Source of the DNA: Dipteris shenzhenensis
Taxonomy: Eukaryota > Polypodiophyta > Polypodiopsida > Gleicheniales
NCBI GenBank assembly: GCA_047967505.1
Contig: CM106540.1
Length of the DNA stretch: 64,000 nucleotides
Direction: 5' to 3' (one strand)
Shown: piece after piece, positions 34,216 through 45,735 of the stretch
Layout: each line of letters begins with the position of its first letter
How positions within the stretch are numbered: the first letter of the stretch is position 1
The notes under the pieces: generated by a model
Told to the model about the DNA's origin: nothing
Databases searched by the model: none
What the model saw: only the letters and a program-made list of their open reading frames with translations
Made by a program: the position numbers and the translations under genes

Positions 34216-35499
34216 GGATTGCTCCTTATAACAGCCCACGATAAAGATTGTTGTCAGAGTCTAAAGACCATATTTCCACCATACTGACAGATAAGAGATC
34301 CCAAGGCTCCCATATAGTCTAAGATAAAAGCTTCACCTTCATCTGGGACTGCCTAATCCAACAAGTAGGTCAAGCTCTCAACACCTTCCACAATTTATGT
34401 CTCCACTCTTTCATCTTGACCACCTCCCATGGGCCAATCCCCAAGAGCTCAATCCTCCTCTTCTACACTTGCTTCCTCTTCATCTTCTCCTAGTACTTCG
34501 ACCTCTAACTATCATCTTTTCTTTGAGATAATTGAATACTCGCTCATCGAGAAAGGATTCAAGAGCTCTCAAGTAATCCACTTGTAGGGTCTAAATCCTT
34601 CAAAGGTGACATCTACATTAGCATTGGCAATCCCAGCTCACCTTTCATTGTAACCTTGAAAGTAGTGTCATGAGCCTCATTGCCAATTCTTTCAGCTATG
34701 TAGACTAATTCATCATTAAACCTATAGAAGTAAGTGACCTCGTCCATACGTTTTCCCATAATAGGTACCCTTGACACACCATAGGCAGGTTACTAAAGTA
34801 GTTTGGGTGAAAGACATGCAAGCCTTATTTGTTCTCTCACCTATCTTCTCCTCTTTGTTATCACACCTATCTTTCCCTCTTGTGAGCTTGGGATTTTCTC
34901 TCCTATCATAGATGATTCCAATATTCTAATTTAGCCCTATTTAATTATTTTCATGTATCGAGAGGCTATTGTCCCATATATACATAATGTGGTTCTCTAC
35001 CAATGGCCAATTTAAAAGTTTGTAGTCAAATATGTTTGCACCTCCTGGGGACATTGGGATTTTATCTTGGAGGGATGACACAACAGTCCCTTAGGTTCTT
35101 GAAGCACTTGTATGCATTATCATCAAGTAGCAATGTGTTGGTACTATTTATTGCAGGTTGTCACTCCAAAATCTACTTAGGCTCTTCAAGAACACATGTT
35201 TTTCAATACTCAAAACAACACTTTTGGACCAAGAAACTCGTATCCATGTATCCCACAAACCCTACCATACTAATTTGGAAAGCACACAGCCAACGTTATT
35301 ATCCTAACGCAGCTCAAATGAACAATGATAGTCTATGAATGCCGATTGAAGAAACAACATCCACTGGCAATGTTTAGGTTTTCTCTACCCACCATGCATG
35401 ATGCACACAAGGACACAAGTTAGATCCAAGATTAGTTTCTAGTCCTCATCTATTAGCTCGTCGACATGATGAGGTTTATGGCTCTTGAGCCTACCTCCC
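34216..35499. other. Decayed DNA around the Gypsy relic
   Basis: Only scattered short frames, including an unidentified 111-codon plus frame at 35003-35338. Part may be degraded Gypsy sequence on the minus strand. Confidence 0.35.
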
Positions 35500-35770
35500 T
35501 CCTATAAACATGCTAGCTATCATGCTGGTTGCTAGTTGTCATGTTGTTGGCTATCATTCTAGCTGTCATGTTGGCTATCATGTTTGACTGTCATGCTAGT
35601 TATCATGTCATTGTTGGCTATCATGTTGTTGTTGGCTTTCATGCTCATTGTCATGATGTTTCCCATCATGCTAGCTATCATGTTATTGGCTATGATGCTC
35701 GCTGATGTCATGTTGTCAAACCAAAGGGCATGACAGCCAGCATCATAGCCAACAACATGATAGCAAAGGG
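35500..35770. repeat. Degenerate minisatellite based on GCTATCATGTTG
   Basis: Variants of (T/G)GGCTATCATG, AGCTATCATG and TGTCATG repeat every 9-30 bases. At the right end the inverted form appears (CATGACAGCCAGCATCATAG, then AACATGATAGC), so part of the array can fold back. The minus frame gives Met/Asn/Ser-rich repeats. Confidence 0.8.
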
Positions 35771-35877
35771 CCAAGGCTGAATCAAGAAATCGACCACCCA
35801 CACAAGGCTAAGCTACTAAAGAATCTCGACTACCCATCCACAGAGGGCAAGGTCAAAATCAAAAACAGGAAAGAAAC

Positions 35878-36757
35878 ACTTCAAAAAGCATAATCATCAA
35901 CACGATCATACTCCTCTATAATCGCCAAACCTGCAAACTCTTCTAACATTGATGATTCTTCAACCAAACATGCCTTGGAATTCTTAGATTCTTTGCACTG
36001 AGTGTCATGATCTTTCTGTAGTAAAACTTCTCCGAATGTCCATCCTTTCCACAGCATGCACACACAGGCATCTTCTTACTGCCTTTGCTTTTTCCCTTTG
36101 CTTTGTCTTTTACTACATATGCCAATTCCCTTCCATGCATAGCCGCTTAAGAGCATCAAAACTCGAGATTTTCATAGCTTACCTTGCAATATAGTTACCA
36201 ACTCTGCTCTGAAAGGAGAATGGCCTTCATATCTGCATCGTCAACTCTCAAACCTAACACATGTAGCTACTTCATAATAGATTGCATGTGATTCAGATGT
36301 GTACCCATACTTTCTCCTTCTCCCATGTGCAATCTTAACAATTTCTATTTCAATAAAATCTTCGAATTCTTCAATTTTTCTCCAAACAATGTCTCTAACA
36401 TCTCCCAGATGAGCCGTTGGCTTTGTCACATCAACATGATAAAAATAATATGAACCTAGGGCTCAACCAAGCATGCCAATTGCTTTATCACTTTTCTTCT
36501 ATCATGCTTGTATCTTCTCTAATCCTTGATTATTGCTGGCCTTATTTTCTAAGCTGCACACTATGCCCCATAAGCCTATAGATGTAACACCAACTACCAC
36601 GACGAAAAGTTTTTTCGACTGAACCTTATGAGAAAAAAGTTTAACCATGGCCAGTTTGTCCATGGAACCAGGCTTCCATAATGCACATAGTACAATTTAA
36701 AGACTCACTAGACCTCGACTGTCACAAACTCACCAGATTGTAATGCTCTAATACCAC
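35878..36757 (-). mobile_element. Third gag-only LTR element, partial (gag relic, leader and PBS)
   Basis: Minus-strand frames 35881-36140 hold a zinc-knuckle relic, CACCGKDGHSEKFYY, whose last Cys is replaced by Tyr, and end in DDYAF, as in the two other gag-only elements. Upstream, 36241-36429 is a probable gag piece. 36744-36756 reads TGGTATTAGAGCA on the minus strand (Met-tRNA-type PBS), one base from TGTTGGAATTGG at 36758, the inner edge of a presumed 5' LTR extending right. The LTR's far end and the 3' LTR were not found, so the element is truncated or rearranged. No pol was seen. Confidence 0.6.
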
Positions 36758-37010
36758 TGTTGGAATTGGTCAACAATTCGAGCTCTCATCATCATCACTC
36801 CCTCTCTTGACTCATGACAAAATGAAAAAATTTGCAAGTGTGCTCACAACTTAAGGGGAAACAAAAACCAACACACTTTGATATTAAACTATATGGAGCT
36901 CAAAAAGAAAATCTCTTGACACACAACAAAATAAAAGAATTTGCAAGTGTGCTCACAACTCAAAAGGATACCAAAACAATACACACTGATATTAAGCTAT
37001 ATTGAGCTCA
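36758..37010 (-). repeat. Presumed LTR segment with internal tandem duplication
   Basis: Begins TGTTGGAATTGG next to the PBS. GAATTTGCAAGTGTGCTCAC-type segments occur twice about 110 bases apart (near 36828 and 36938), followed in both by GATATTAA.CTATAT.GAGCTC. Confidence 0.5.
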
Positions 37011-38008
37011 TCTCGATGTTTCTCGTTACTCATGATAGGACTGTGTACTTGAGAACCAAAACCACGTGGGCATTATTAGCTAGCCAAGAGGAGGCGGCCA
37101 TCTTGCTAACAACAACTAACGACAACTTACAACCCTACAACTCCACATGACTCCAGAAGCTACTACCCTTAAAAATGCCACCACACCACTTTGCTGCCCT
37201 TAAACCTTGAAACCACCTTGATTTGATGGGGGTGCCATGTCTCATGCATGCGAGAGTAATTCACTGTCGAAGCTTCACGGCCACCCCCTATCTAGAGTTC
37301 CCCTTTAGAAGTTTTAAGGTTCACATGCACGCACACACACATTTTTTCTTTCTTTCGAATTGAGCTTCTATCATTTTCTAAATGCCTCTAACATCTCAAA
37401 ACTCTCATATCTCTTCAACATGTGGTACAAGTAAGAATTATGTAGACAAGGTTACAATTTAAAAATGGCAAATAATGTTTGCCTAAGATAAGCTATATCC
37501 TTAAGAATGTCAAGGAAGATAGATAGAAAGGGAAACCTTAAAGAAGTTGTCAAGGTGACTAAACATCCCTACCATTTTACTCACATCAAAACCTTGATTT
37601 TTTTCGACCTCACATGGGTCGTGTTTGGAGATTCGAGATCACCATACTTGTATGATCTCCATTACTTCCACTATGCTTATGAGCCCCTCTCTAATTATAT
37701 TGCTATGGAATTATCACAGTATATAGATAGAAAGGGAAGAAATTCCCATGGTGACTAAACATCTCAACCATTGGCAAGCATTTTTCTCACTTCCAATCCT
37801 TGATTATAGCACACATCACAACCATACTATCTCAAATGATAGAAGCATCCACTACTTCCACTATGCTTATGAGGCCCTATCTAATTATATCACTATGGAA
37901 AACTATTTGTGGTCATATGAGATTTGACCATTTGACTATCACTAAGGTGTTGTATCATGGAGTGCCCCTTTTGTTGGATTGAGTGATCATATTTTAGCCT
38001 AAGTAATT

Positions 38009-38009
<1 letters not shown>
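37011..38009. other. Intergenic DNA with a tandem duplication
   Basis: AGATAGAAAGGGAA with GGTGACTAAACATC (about 37517-37565) recurs at 37724-37760, and TTCCACTATGCTTATGAG occurs at about 37666 and 37856. This implies an old duplication with a unit of about 200 bp. No gene was recognised. Confidence 0.5.

Positions 38010-38078
<69 letters not shown>
38010..38078. repeat. (CT)n microsatellite, 69 bp
   Basis: Longest pure CT tract in the window. Confidence 0.97.
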
Positions 38079-38082
<4 letters not shown>

Positions 38083-38922
38083 AATGGATCTACCTCATCT
38101 GACGTTGGCATGTATGTCTTAGCTTGTGAAAATAATTGTATTGCTGAAATTCAAAGATAGTAGCATCAACTCTTTGAGGGCATAGATGAAGGGATCCCAA
38201 ATTTCAAACATCTATTTTCTACAAGAAGAATTTGCTTACAAGTGTAACCTAAAGATATTAACCTAGGCATGTTCCTTATCATTATTGTCTACAATTTGAA
38301 CACAAGATATCCAACATACCTATAGAGAATAAGGCATTTGTAGAGCAAGAGAAACTATAGAAGTAGAACAAATGTGAACAAGTCAACAAATTGCAATTGC
38401 TTCTTTAAAATGAAAATATGACATAAAGACACAAGGAAATACCAACATGATTGAGATACTAGTTAGCCTAGAGATCACCCAATTATTAATGTTGTAGTAT
38501 TTGTGAAGTAAAAGAAACTATATGAGAACAAATTTGATTTAAGTAAACAAAGTAGAACAGCTTAGTAAAAATCCAAATTTTAAGTAGAATATACATGGCA
38601 ACACAAACATGATTGGCATACTAGATCACCCCATCGTTAGTCATTAATGTAGCTTTGAACCCAACTCAAATATTAGAGGATAAAGAAAATACCAACACCA
38701 TAGCTACATATCAATGCCAAAGGATGAGCAAAAGCACACATATCAAAAAAAAGGAAAAACGAGGCCAAGTGCTAGCTTGAAAGTTGACCTATCTTCCAAT
38801 CAATACATACGGCCTTTCCAAATCAACAAGATCTTATACATGAGCGATGGTTGTTCCTTCTTGGCATACTCATGGAATATAAAGCTCAAGAAAGATACAT
38901 TTAAGATCTCATACTTTCAAAC
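38079..38922. other. Intergenic DNA, nothing recognised
   Basis: AT-rich. An 81-codon plus frame (38714-38959) shows no family resemblance. Confidence 0.4.
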
Positions 38923-40596
38923 TATAATGGATCATACCAAGGTCTATGGTTGTGAGTGATCATGTGATTGAGAATGTGAACACATGTGCGTGTGTAGGTG
39001 TGCCTGAGTTAGGTGTGACTAATGATGTATCAGTTAGTAGATGTGAATGAGTGAATCTAGGAGTGTGGTGTGTGATTGAGAGATTCATGGAGATGATTGT
39101 GGATCTAGATGCTCACTATTGAGCTCACATATGATGTAATCTATGGATGTAGCCAGTGTCTATATAATGACTCTCTCAATGAATAAACAAGCTTCATTGT
39201 TCATCTTGTTGCCTCTATCTTATCACCCAAAAAAACCAATCGACTTTTGAGCTTCTAGCTATGGCGACCTGACGAGGCATTTCGCCTCTACTCTCTGGTG
39301 AAAGTTCTCTGATAATAGAGCTTCCTTTCCTTGCTAAAAGCCCTCTGAAAGCCAACTCCAACAATACGAATTTAATCCTCCAATTCTTGATTATTCGATT
39401 TGGTCGTTTCTCTCAAATCTCCTTCAGGGCTGAAGCATTGCAAAGTGGTTAGATGCTCAAAAGTTTCAATATTTTACTATTTTAGCTTGACATTGATGGG
39501 TGTTGGTCATACGAGTAGATGCCTAAAGTATTTAATGCTTATGCAAATCATGTTTTTCTAGACATATGCTTAGATTAAAGGTTATACTGGTCACAAGGAT
39601 GCATCATTCATGATGCTTCAAACTAGTTCAATGATGTATGCAACCCCTTTCTATTTCTATGGGGATGATCTAAGATTATGCTTATGCTTTCGGAGAATGT
39701 CTTGGTTGAATCTATTTGTTAACTCTTGTTTGACCATCACTATGAAGTTGTTGAATTACAAATATGATCTTTTGAAATTGGATATTCCTCATGATATTTA
39801 CTACCCTTCTACAAGAGTAGACACTGCCCTTGTTACAATGACAAGTGGTAAGACCCTCTTATCCATGATGAAGATTAAACATCCCAAGAAGATACACAAA
39901 GAAAGAAAGCTTTGCTTCATTGACACCACGTACAATGCAATGGACAAGCAACTTTATGAGTCTGATACAATGGTGGCTTGGAAACAACACCAAAAAAAGA
40001 TTGCCATCAAGGGAGGAAATTTCCCATCTTCAACTTAGAATTTTTATGTGCGGTCAATAGGGTTCTCTACCTTGGGATGTCCCCCTCAAATGATTGTTCA
40101 TTGTCCGGTCTTCCAATTGTAAATCAAGAGACCAAAGTCGAAATGAGATCATGTTGGGATGAGAATGCCCAAATGAGTCTACTATTGATGCGACTAAAGT
40201 GAGTACCAGGTTGTGGATCATGTGTGTTGCCACTAGAGGTAGGCAAGCCACGAAGTTTCCCATGGACTACTACTAGGGTTGAGGTCATCAATTTGTAGGA
40301 GAATATGAAAGACAAATTGATGTTATGGATCATACCAAGTTCTATGGTTGTGCGTGATCATATGATTGTGTGAACACGTGTGTAGGTGCCTGAATTAGGT
40401 GTGATTGATGATGTGTCAGTGTAAATGAGTGAATCTAGGAGTGTCGTGTGTGAATGAGTTAAGTGTGGAGTGTCGTGTCACATATGATGAAATCTATGGA
40501 TGTACCTAGTGCCTATAGAATGACACTCTCTCAATGAATAAACAAGCTTCATTGTTCATCTTGTTGCCTCTATCTTGTCACCATGCTACTCCAACA
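38923..40596 (+). mobile_element. Possible small LTR element: direct repeat pair around 1.1 kb
   Basis: Two diverged copies of about 270-300 bp, left about 38923-39227 and right 40321-40596, share ATGGATCATACCAAG, GTGAATCTAGGAGTGT, TCTCAATGAATAAACAAGC and TTCATTGTTCATCTTGTTGC in order. The right copy begins TGTTATGG and ends CCAACA, as an LTR would, and follows TTGTAGGAGAA, a weak polypurine tract. The left copy's ends are eroded. No target duplication or PBS was found, so a simple segmental duplication remains possible. Confidence 0.5.
39610..40038 (+). CDS. Unidentified open frame between the direct repeats
   Basis: A 142-codon ATG frame inside the possible LTR element. The product is basic toward its end (MKIKHPKKIHKERKLCFIDT) and shows no domain I know. 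It could be a degraded gag or chance. Its only support is length and position. Confidence 0.25.
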   Translation: MMLQTSSMMYATPFYFYGDDLRLCLCFRRMSWLNLFVNSCLTITMKLLNYKYDLLKLDIPHDIYYPSTRVDTALVTMTSGKTLLSMMKIKHPKKIHKERKLCFIDTTYNAMDKQLYESDTMVAWKQHQKKIAIKGGNFPSST

Positions 40597-41192
40597 TATA
40601 TATGGTTAATTCTTGCAAGACATTCGCACTTAGAGGCACACCCCCGTTTAAGTTCAAGGCAACAAACTCCATACACAGCACAATTTCAATAATGTGAAAA
40701 GGAGACACGACCCAAAACTAGTTTGCAAGTTAATAACTCTTGTTTACTCGACAAGCACTAGAGAGTTTTATGAAACTCTAAAATCCTAAGAAACCATGTG
40801 GCACATTTTAAGCCGTTAGATCAATTGGCTTATTATTAGCTACTTACATATACTAGACAGTTGGCCAAGCATTCTAGTTTCCTACACACGTCTTATCGTC
40901 AAGCACCTCGCCACTAGAAGGAAAGCCATTTCGCAAGTGCCTTGGTCCTAAGGAAACACTCGTAGACACATCTCAAATCGAAAGCTTCTCTAAGATCGTA
41001 GTTGCATTACAAAGTTATTACTTTTGTAATTGACGTTATTTTTGAACAACTTTTGTAATTGACGTTATTTGAACAAATGCTTACAGGGTTGTCCTGATGC
41101 CCTCATTATTATTATTGGTTCATCAATATCGAGTTCAATTGAAATGCCTAAGTTTATAATTTGAAATGGCACACGTCCCAAGAATATGACGA
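40597..41192. other. Intergenic DNA, nothing recognised
   Basis: No frames above background. A short direct repeat (ACTTTTGTAATTGACGTTATT twice near 41022-41070) is present. Confidence 0.5.
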
Positions 41193-41513
41193 TATCTAGA
41201 AGCCTACCTACATCCTATAATATTAGCATTATATCTTGGGTAAAGACACATCTCACTTCATTTGTGATTATGTTCCATGCTACCAACATTCCTTGTCCAT
41301 CTTTATTGCTTACACCCCCCCATCGTGCTTTAACACGAGGTGTTACATTCAAGGTATCTAGAAGCCTACCTACATCCTATAATATTAGCATACTATCTCT
41401 TGGGTAAAGACACATCTCACTTCATTTGTGATTATGTTCCATGCTACCAATGTTCTTGTCCATCTTTATTACTTACACCCCCCCATCGTGCTTGAACACG
41501 TGGTGCTCCATTC
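41193..41513. repeat. Tandem duplication, 162-bp unit
   Basis: TATCTAGAAGCCTACCTACA starts copies at 41193 and 41355. The copies agree over almost the whole unit, including CATCTCACTTCATTTGTG and the C-run before CATCGTGCTT. Confidence 0.93.
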
Positions 41514-41990
41514 CTTAGATTTGCATGCATAAAGATAGGATTGCCAATGAGCTTTCCAATAAAGGAATTTTTGACTTAATCATATCCTCTCGAGATGCAA
41601 ACAACTAGATGAAGCTTTTCCAAAACACTATACCTCATACACAAAAACCATGTTCTAATAGCTTTGATAAAAACAAGCTCTCTCCTTTGAAGAAAGAAAA
41701 CCGCAATTGAGAAAAGATTTGAATCTGATGATATGCAAAACAACCAAAACTAAACATTCTAAAAGAATTTTCTTGAATGGGTGACAACTTTTATCTGCAT
41801 AGAAAGATCTCGCAGCATCAAAAAAATGTGGGTGTAGATGATGCACCCCAATACCCATTTCATAAGGCAAAGGCAATACACTAAAATATAAACTTAGTTC
41901 TTTGCATCGTACAAAGCTCGGTAAGTTCCAACTTTGAGAATTTCCAACTGTAACGTTCTAAAAATAAATTGTCACAACAAGACTGCCAAC
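41514..41990. other. Intergenic DNA, nothing recognised
   Basis: Short minus frame 41655-41876 without recognisable features. Confidence 0.4.
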
Positions 41991-42038
41991 TGCATCATAA
42001 ACAACAACAATACTTCACAGCTACTTCACAGCTACAAA

Positions 42039-42081
<43 letters not shown>

Positions 42082-42165
42082 CCCCCCCCCCAATATGCCT
42101 TCCAATTGCATCATAAACAACAACAATACTTCTCCACTACTTAAAACAACAATTATCACGAACAT

Positions 42166-42217
<52 letters not shown>
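41991..42217. repeat. Tandem duplication carrying two CT microsatellites
   Basis: TGCATCATAAACAACAACAA starts copies at 41991 and 42107 (period 116). Each ends in a CT tract (42042-42079 and 42170-42216), the first followed by 12-13 C residues. The arrangement suggests the microsatellite and its flank were duplicated together. Confidence 0.9.
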
Positions 42218-42220
<3 letters not shown>

Positions 42221-42391
42221 AGTACCTAGTTTTGGACTTCGAGTTTATGTTTCGTATTTATGATTTTAGTCTTGTATAGTACTCAGCAACGGGTCTTGGC
42301 AATCCCTTTGCCTCAGCCCTTTGTGGCTTCTAGGAGCATGAGTCACTTTGATATTGTACTGTCTCATAGGCCCATAAGGCCTTTCCAAGAC

Positions 42392-42412
42392 CTCTCTCTC
42401 TCTCTCTCTCTC
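42392..42412. repeat. (CT)n microsatellite
   Basis: Short CT tract followed by a C-run. Confidence 0.9.
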
Positions 42413-43413
42413 CCCCCCGTTATAAAACTGGCCTTCGGGAAATCCAAAGGGTGGTGGACAGACAAGAACCCACAAATACTAAACTTTCAGCCATTTAGAA
42501 AAACATCCACAACACCCAAAATAATTCCAGACTCAATATTCAGAAGCTAGATTGCCACTGTCTGCAGCAGACACCACGTTGGCCCTAAACTTAGCTCCAC
42601 TTTCAGTATTTCTTTATCTTTTATTCAAACGGCATAAAAAATACAATAAAAGCACACTAGTGCATCCAACCATAAACAGCCAACTGAATAATCTGATCAC
42701 AGGCACTTCCGTCCTACTATGCAAACTATTGCGGGCAAAGGCCAGCAAAACAGCCAATCCTGGCTGTTCCTGGCTCACTGAAAGGTCAGCTGTAGAAAGG
42801 CAAGAGATGCTGAAGTCTCGGAGGTAGCTGTAGGGCTTCTCACAGACATAACTGATTCCAGGGCTCTGGAAAGCCTGGAGCAGCAAGCCCGTAGCAGCAG
42901 CAAGCAAGTAGACGAATTGATCCGAAGCAGTTCCCAAAAAGTCTAGCAATCTAAATCAGTAGCAACAGCCTTGGCGAGGTGGAAAACAGCAAAAACGATT
43001 TCCTTCTGGCACCCTTCTGGCCCGAGAGGCAAAATGAATCTAGTAGCAATCTGGCAACCTTGGAAGCCTGGAACAGGGATTTCGTCCAGTTCTGAAGGCC
43101 TAGAGCAGCTCAAACACGTACGAAACCTGGACACGATCTGTCTGGTAGCCCTGGATTGGTCCTAGAAGCAGCGAAATTAGGTCTTGCAGCCCTGGAAAGC
43201 TTTTGGCAGGTGAAACTCAGTAGATCCTCCCGCCTGGAAGCAAATCGAGCTGCCTGGAAGCTTCAAACAGCCTGAAGAGGTGCGATTTTGGTAGACGCCT
43301 AGCCTAGAAGGCTCCTGAGACGATTGCTATTCAGTTTGGGGCTCTAGGAAGGCATGGACAGCAGGCTTGCAGAAAAAATGTGATGCTCTAGTGATAGACG
43401 TGAAGCTGTCTGC
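42413..43413. other. GC-richer intergenic DNA with scattered CCTGGAAGC words
   Basis: Variants of GCCTGGAAGC / CCCTGGAAAGC recur irregularly between about 42860 and 43330. They may be degenerate minisatellite or leader sequence of a retroelement. The open frames on either strand here have no recognisable product. Confidence 0.4.
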
Positions 43414-43468
43414 CGTGGAAAGCTGAACGACCCACTGACATCGCCAGTGGGTCGTTCAGCTTTCCACG
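43414..43468. repeat. Perfect 24-bp inverted repeat with 7-base loop
   Basis: The arms 43414-43437 (starting CGTGGAAAGCTGAACG) and 43445-43468 are exact reverse complements around ACATCGC. It would form a strong hairpin from either strand and is not followed by a T-run. It lies about 170 bases beyond the 3' end of the LINE fragment on the minus strand. Confidence 0.95.
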
Positions 43469-43636
43469 ATTTAAGTCAGTGTGTCTAAGTCACCCAATCT
43501 CCAAGATTTTTTTTTCCTTGGAAAAGACTTCTATAAAGTATGAAAAATACCCGCGTGAGCAAGCTCACAATGGAAATACATCATGCTATACATGAGGAAA
43601 CCCCCCTAAAATAGGGAATAGAAAACTCAAAATGAG

Positions 43637-44290
43637 CTAGAAAGAAACCAAGGTAGAGGCTGAAAGTACCACCTCAACCTTCTTGTAGTCTCTAAGAAAA
43701 AGGGGGGAACCCCTCCATTCCCTATGGAATATAACCCTCCTCGCTGAGGCTGCCTGCAAAGAACCCCGCATGCTTACCCAACTGGCCATCAATGTGTGAA
43801 CAGTGTCAGCCCAAATACTCGCCAAGGTGTGCGAAGAATGGACCTAAGATCCGTCCAAGGCCTCTGTGCATCTGGCCCTCCAAAGCTGCCAAGCAGTGAT
43901 GCTAGCCAGTATCTCCCAAGCCGTATCCCCATCAGCATGTACTGGTCTATAGCAAGAGATAGGCACATCCTCCTGAGAGAGTTTCGAATAGGTGACATTG
44001 AATCGACATGGCCCAAGAAGCATCCTACCACTCAAAGAAGATTTGAGGCCCTGACATCCCCACGTCATGAAGAAACGAGGAGCAGCAAAAGTACTGAGGA
44101 CCCTAGCAATTCCCATCCAAATGGCTCTTGCATGCATGCAGTCCCATAGACAATGACGAATCGACTCAGCAGCAAACGAGCACCTAGGACAAGTGGGCTC
44201 TACCCCAAATCTAGACCTCCACCCGTTCACTGCAATCCCTCCATGAATAGAAAGCCAAAAAAATAGAGTGATCTTTCTATTTCTTCAGGA
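43637..44290 (-). pseudogene. LINE 3' end: zf-RVT zinc-binding domain and tail
   Basis: The minus strand reads KITLFFWLSIHGGIAVNGWR, then a Cys/His region CPRCSFAAESIRHCLWDC (about 44125-44180), then AWEILASITAWQLWRARC. After a frameshift it continues IWADTVHTLMASWVSMRGS to about 43637. This is the zf-RVT domain and C-terminal tail found after RT in plant LINEs. RT itself is missing, as expected of a 5'-truncated insertion. The 128-codon frame 43844-44230 is its longest open part. Confidence 0.85.
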
Positions 44291-44410
44291 TCTCCAAAGC
44301 CTCTACTAGAAGACCCTCTGCAAATCAGCGGAAACCAAGGTTCTGAAAATCAGGTTTGCCGGTTGAAAAATGACCTTTATTGAAGTAGGCATTGCGGGTA
44401 TAAAATCCAT

Positions 44411-44812
44411 TCATGTTTGGTATGCCTTGGAATTCAGGACAGCCCCACAGAGGTTTGTCTCTTTCAACACATCTTGAACAGCAGTTGGCAAGCTCGAAAC
44501 CTTGACTCCACCATCTACACTAACCTGATCGTTCGGATATAAATCTAAAATATATGAACTCTTCCACGACTTCTCCAAGAATTGTGCTTGCAAATTGCCT
44601 CTAGGAATGCCTAGGGCCTTTTTAATCATGCTTTCATTGATGTTAATCTTCTGACTTTGACAGACAATGTATCCATCCTTCATGCTCACTTCATCTATCA
44701 ACTTGGGGAAGTTGGAGAGATAATCCAAATCAGGCTTTCCAAGAATATGTGAGGAGCTCTTGTATGCCACGATTTCAAGATTAGGGGAGTAAAATATGTT
44801 CAGAAGAGTCAA
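44411..44812 (-). CDS. Unidentified open frame, 133 aa
   Basis: Minus-strand ATG frame with well-mixed, protein-like composition (INESMIKKALGIPRGNLQ, then EKSWKSSYILDLYPNDQVSV). It lies tail-to-tail between the LINE fragment and the Copia fragment. I do not recognise the family. It resembles neither Copia gag nor pol and could be an exon or an ORF of an uncharacterised element. Confidence 0.35.
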   Translation of the reverse strand: MTLLNIFYSPNLEIVAYKSSSHILGKPDLDYLSNFPKLIDEVSMKDGYIVCQSQKININESMIKKALGIPRGNLQAQFLEKSWKSSYILDLYPNDQVSVDGGVKVSSLPTAVQDVLKETNLCGAVLNSKAYQT

Positions 44813-45735
44813 TCAGAATTTCTGTTTTTAATTTTGTATGTGGATGACATGTTCATTCTTGGACCTGAATCCAAATACATAGCATATTGTAGCTTTCAAA
44901 GATGATTTGCCGAAATCATTTGCAATGTCAGATATGGGCAAGTTGCATTACTATAATGATGAGCCAATCCAAACACATTGGACAGCTCTTAAAGCGCTTC
45001 CAATTCGAGGATTGTAAGCCGGTTTCTACTGCATTGGAGTCTAGCTTCCGTTTCTGCTCTAAGGATGGGAGTGCCCCATATGAAGCTACCATTTACCAGC
45101 AAGTTGTGAGCTGCCTTATTTATATATCCGAACCTAGCCTAATCTGCAAAATGCAGTGTCTTAGTTAAGCAGGTTCATGCACAAGCCTAGCACACAGCAT
45201 TGGTAGGCGTGTCTTCTGAACTAAAAGGCATGCAACATTTGGGACTGCCATATGATGATAATTCATTGAACATGCATGCATTTACAAATAGTGATTGGGT
45301 TGGTTGTTACGACACCCGCATGTCTCAGTGGCAACTGTTTCATGCTTGGCTCTTCATGCATTTCTTGGTTCAGCAAGAGGCATCCTATAGTTGCTTCTTC
45401 CGGTTGTGAACCTGAGTATAGGGCAGCCTTCATAACTATTGTACAGTGTGTTTGGCCCCGTAAGTTACTTTCAGATTCAGCAAGGCATCTTTGACCATGA
45501 TCTACACTGACAGCTAAAGTGCTTTGGCCGTTGTGTGTAATTCTGTCTTTCATGCACGTACCAAGCACACCATCACTATGTTTGAGAGCGATTGTCAGCT
45601 GGAGACATAGAATTGTCAGCTGGAGACATAGATAATCTCTTCACAAAGGCTCTATCGCGACCCAAGTTTGAATCTTTCGGCAAGCTTTACGCTTGGTACC
45701 TTTTGTCACGTGATTATGCTTTCCATATACGATCA
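44813..45735 (+). pseudogene. Copia RT/RNase H fragment
   Basis: Plus-strand blocks across frameshifts: LYVDDMFILGPES (about 44830-44870, the RT catalytic motif), QFEDCKPVSTALESSF, LIYIS, the RNase H motif AFTNSDWVGCYDTRMS (about 45268-45320), CEPEYRAA (about 45409), a remnant of the ALAVV.N.VFHA block, and KALSRPKFESF near 45650. It starts abruptly at the RT active site, so it is 5'-truncated or the rest was deleted. A purine tract (ATGGAGGG) and TGTTGCCACTTAGCC at 45838 could mark its 3' LTR start, which is unproved. Confidence 0.8.
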
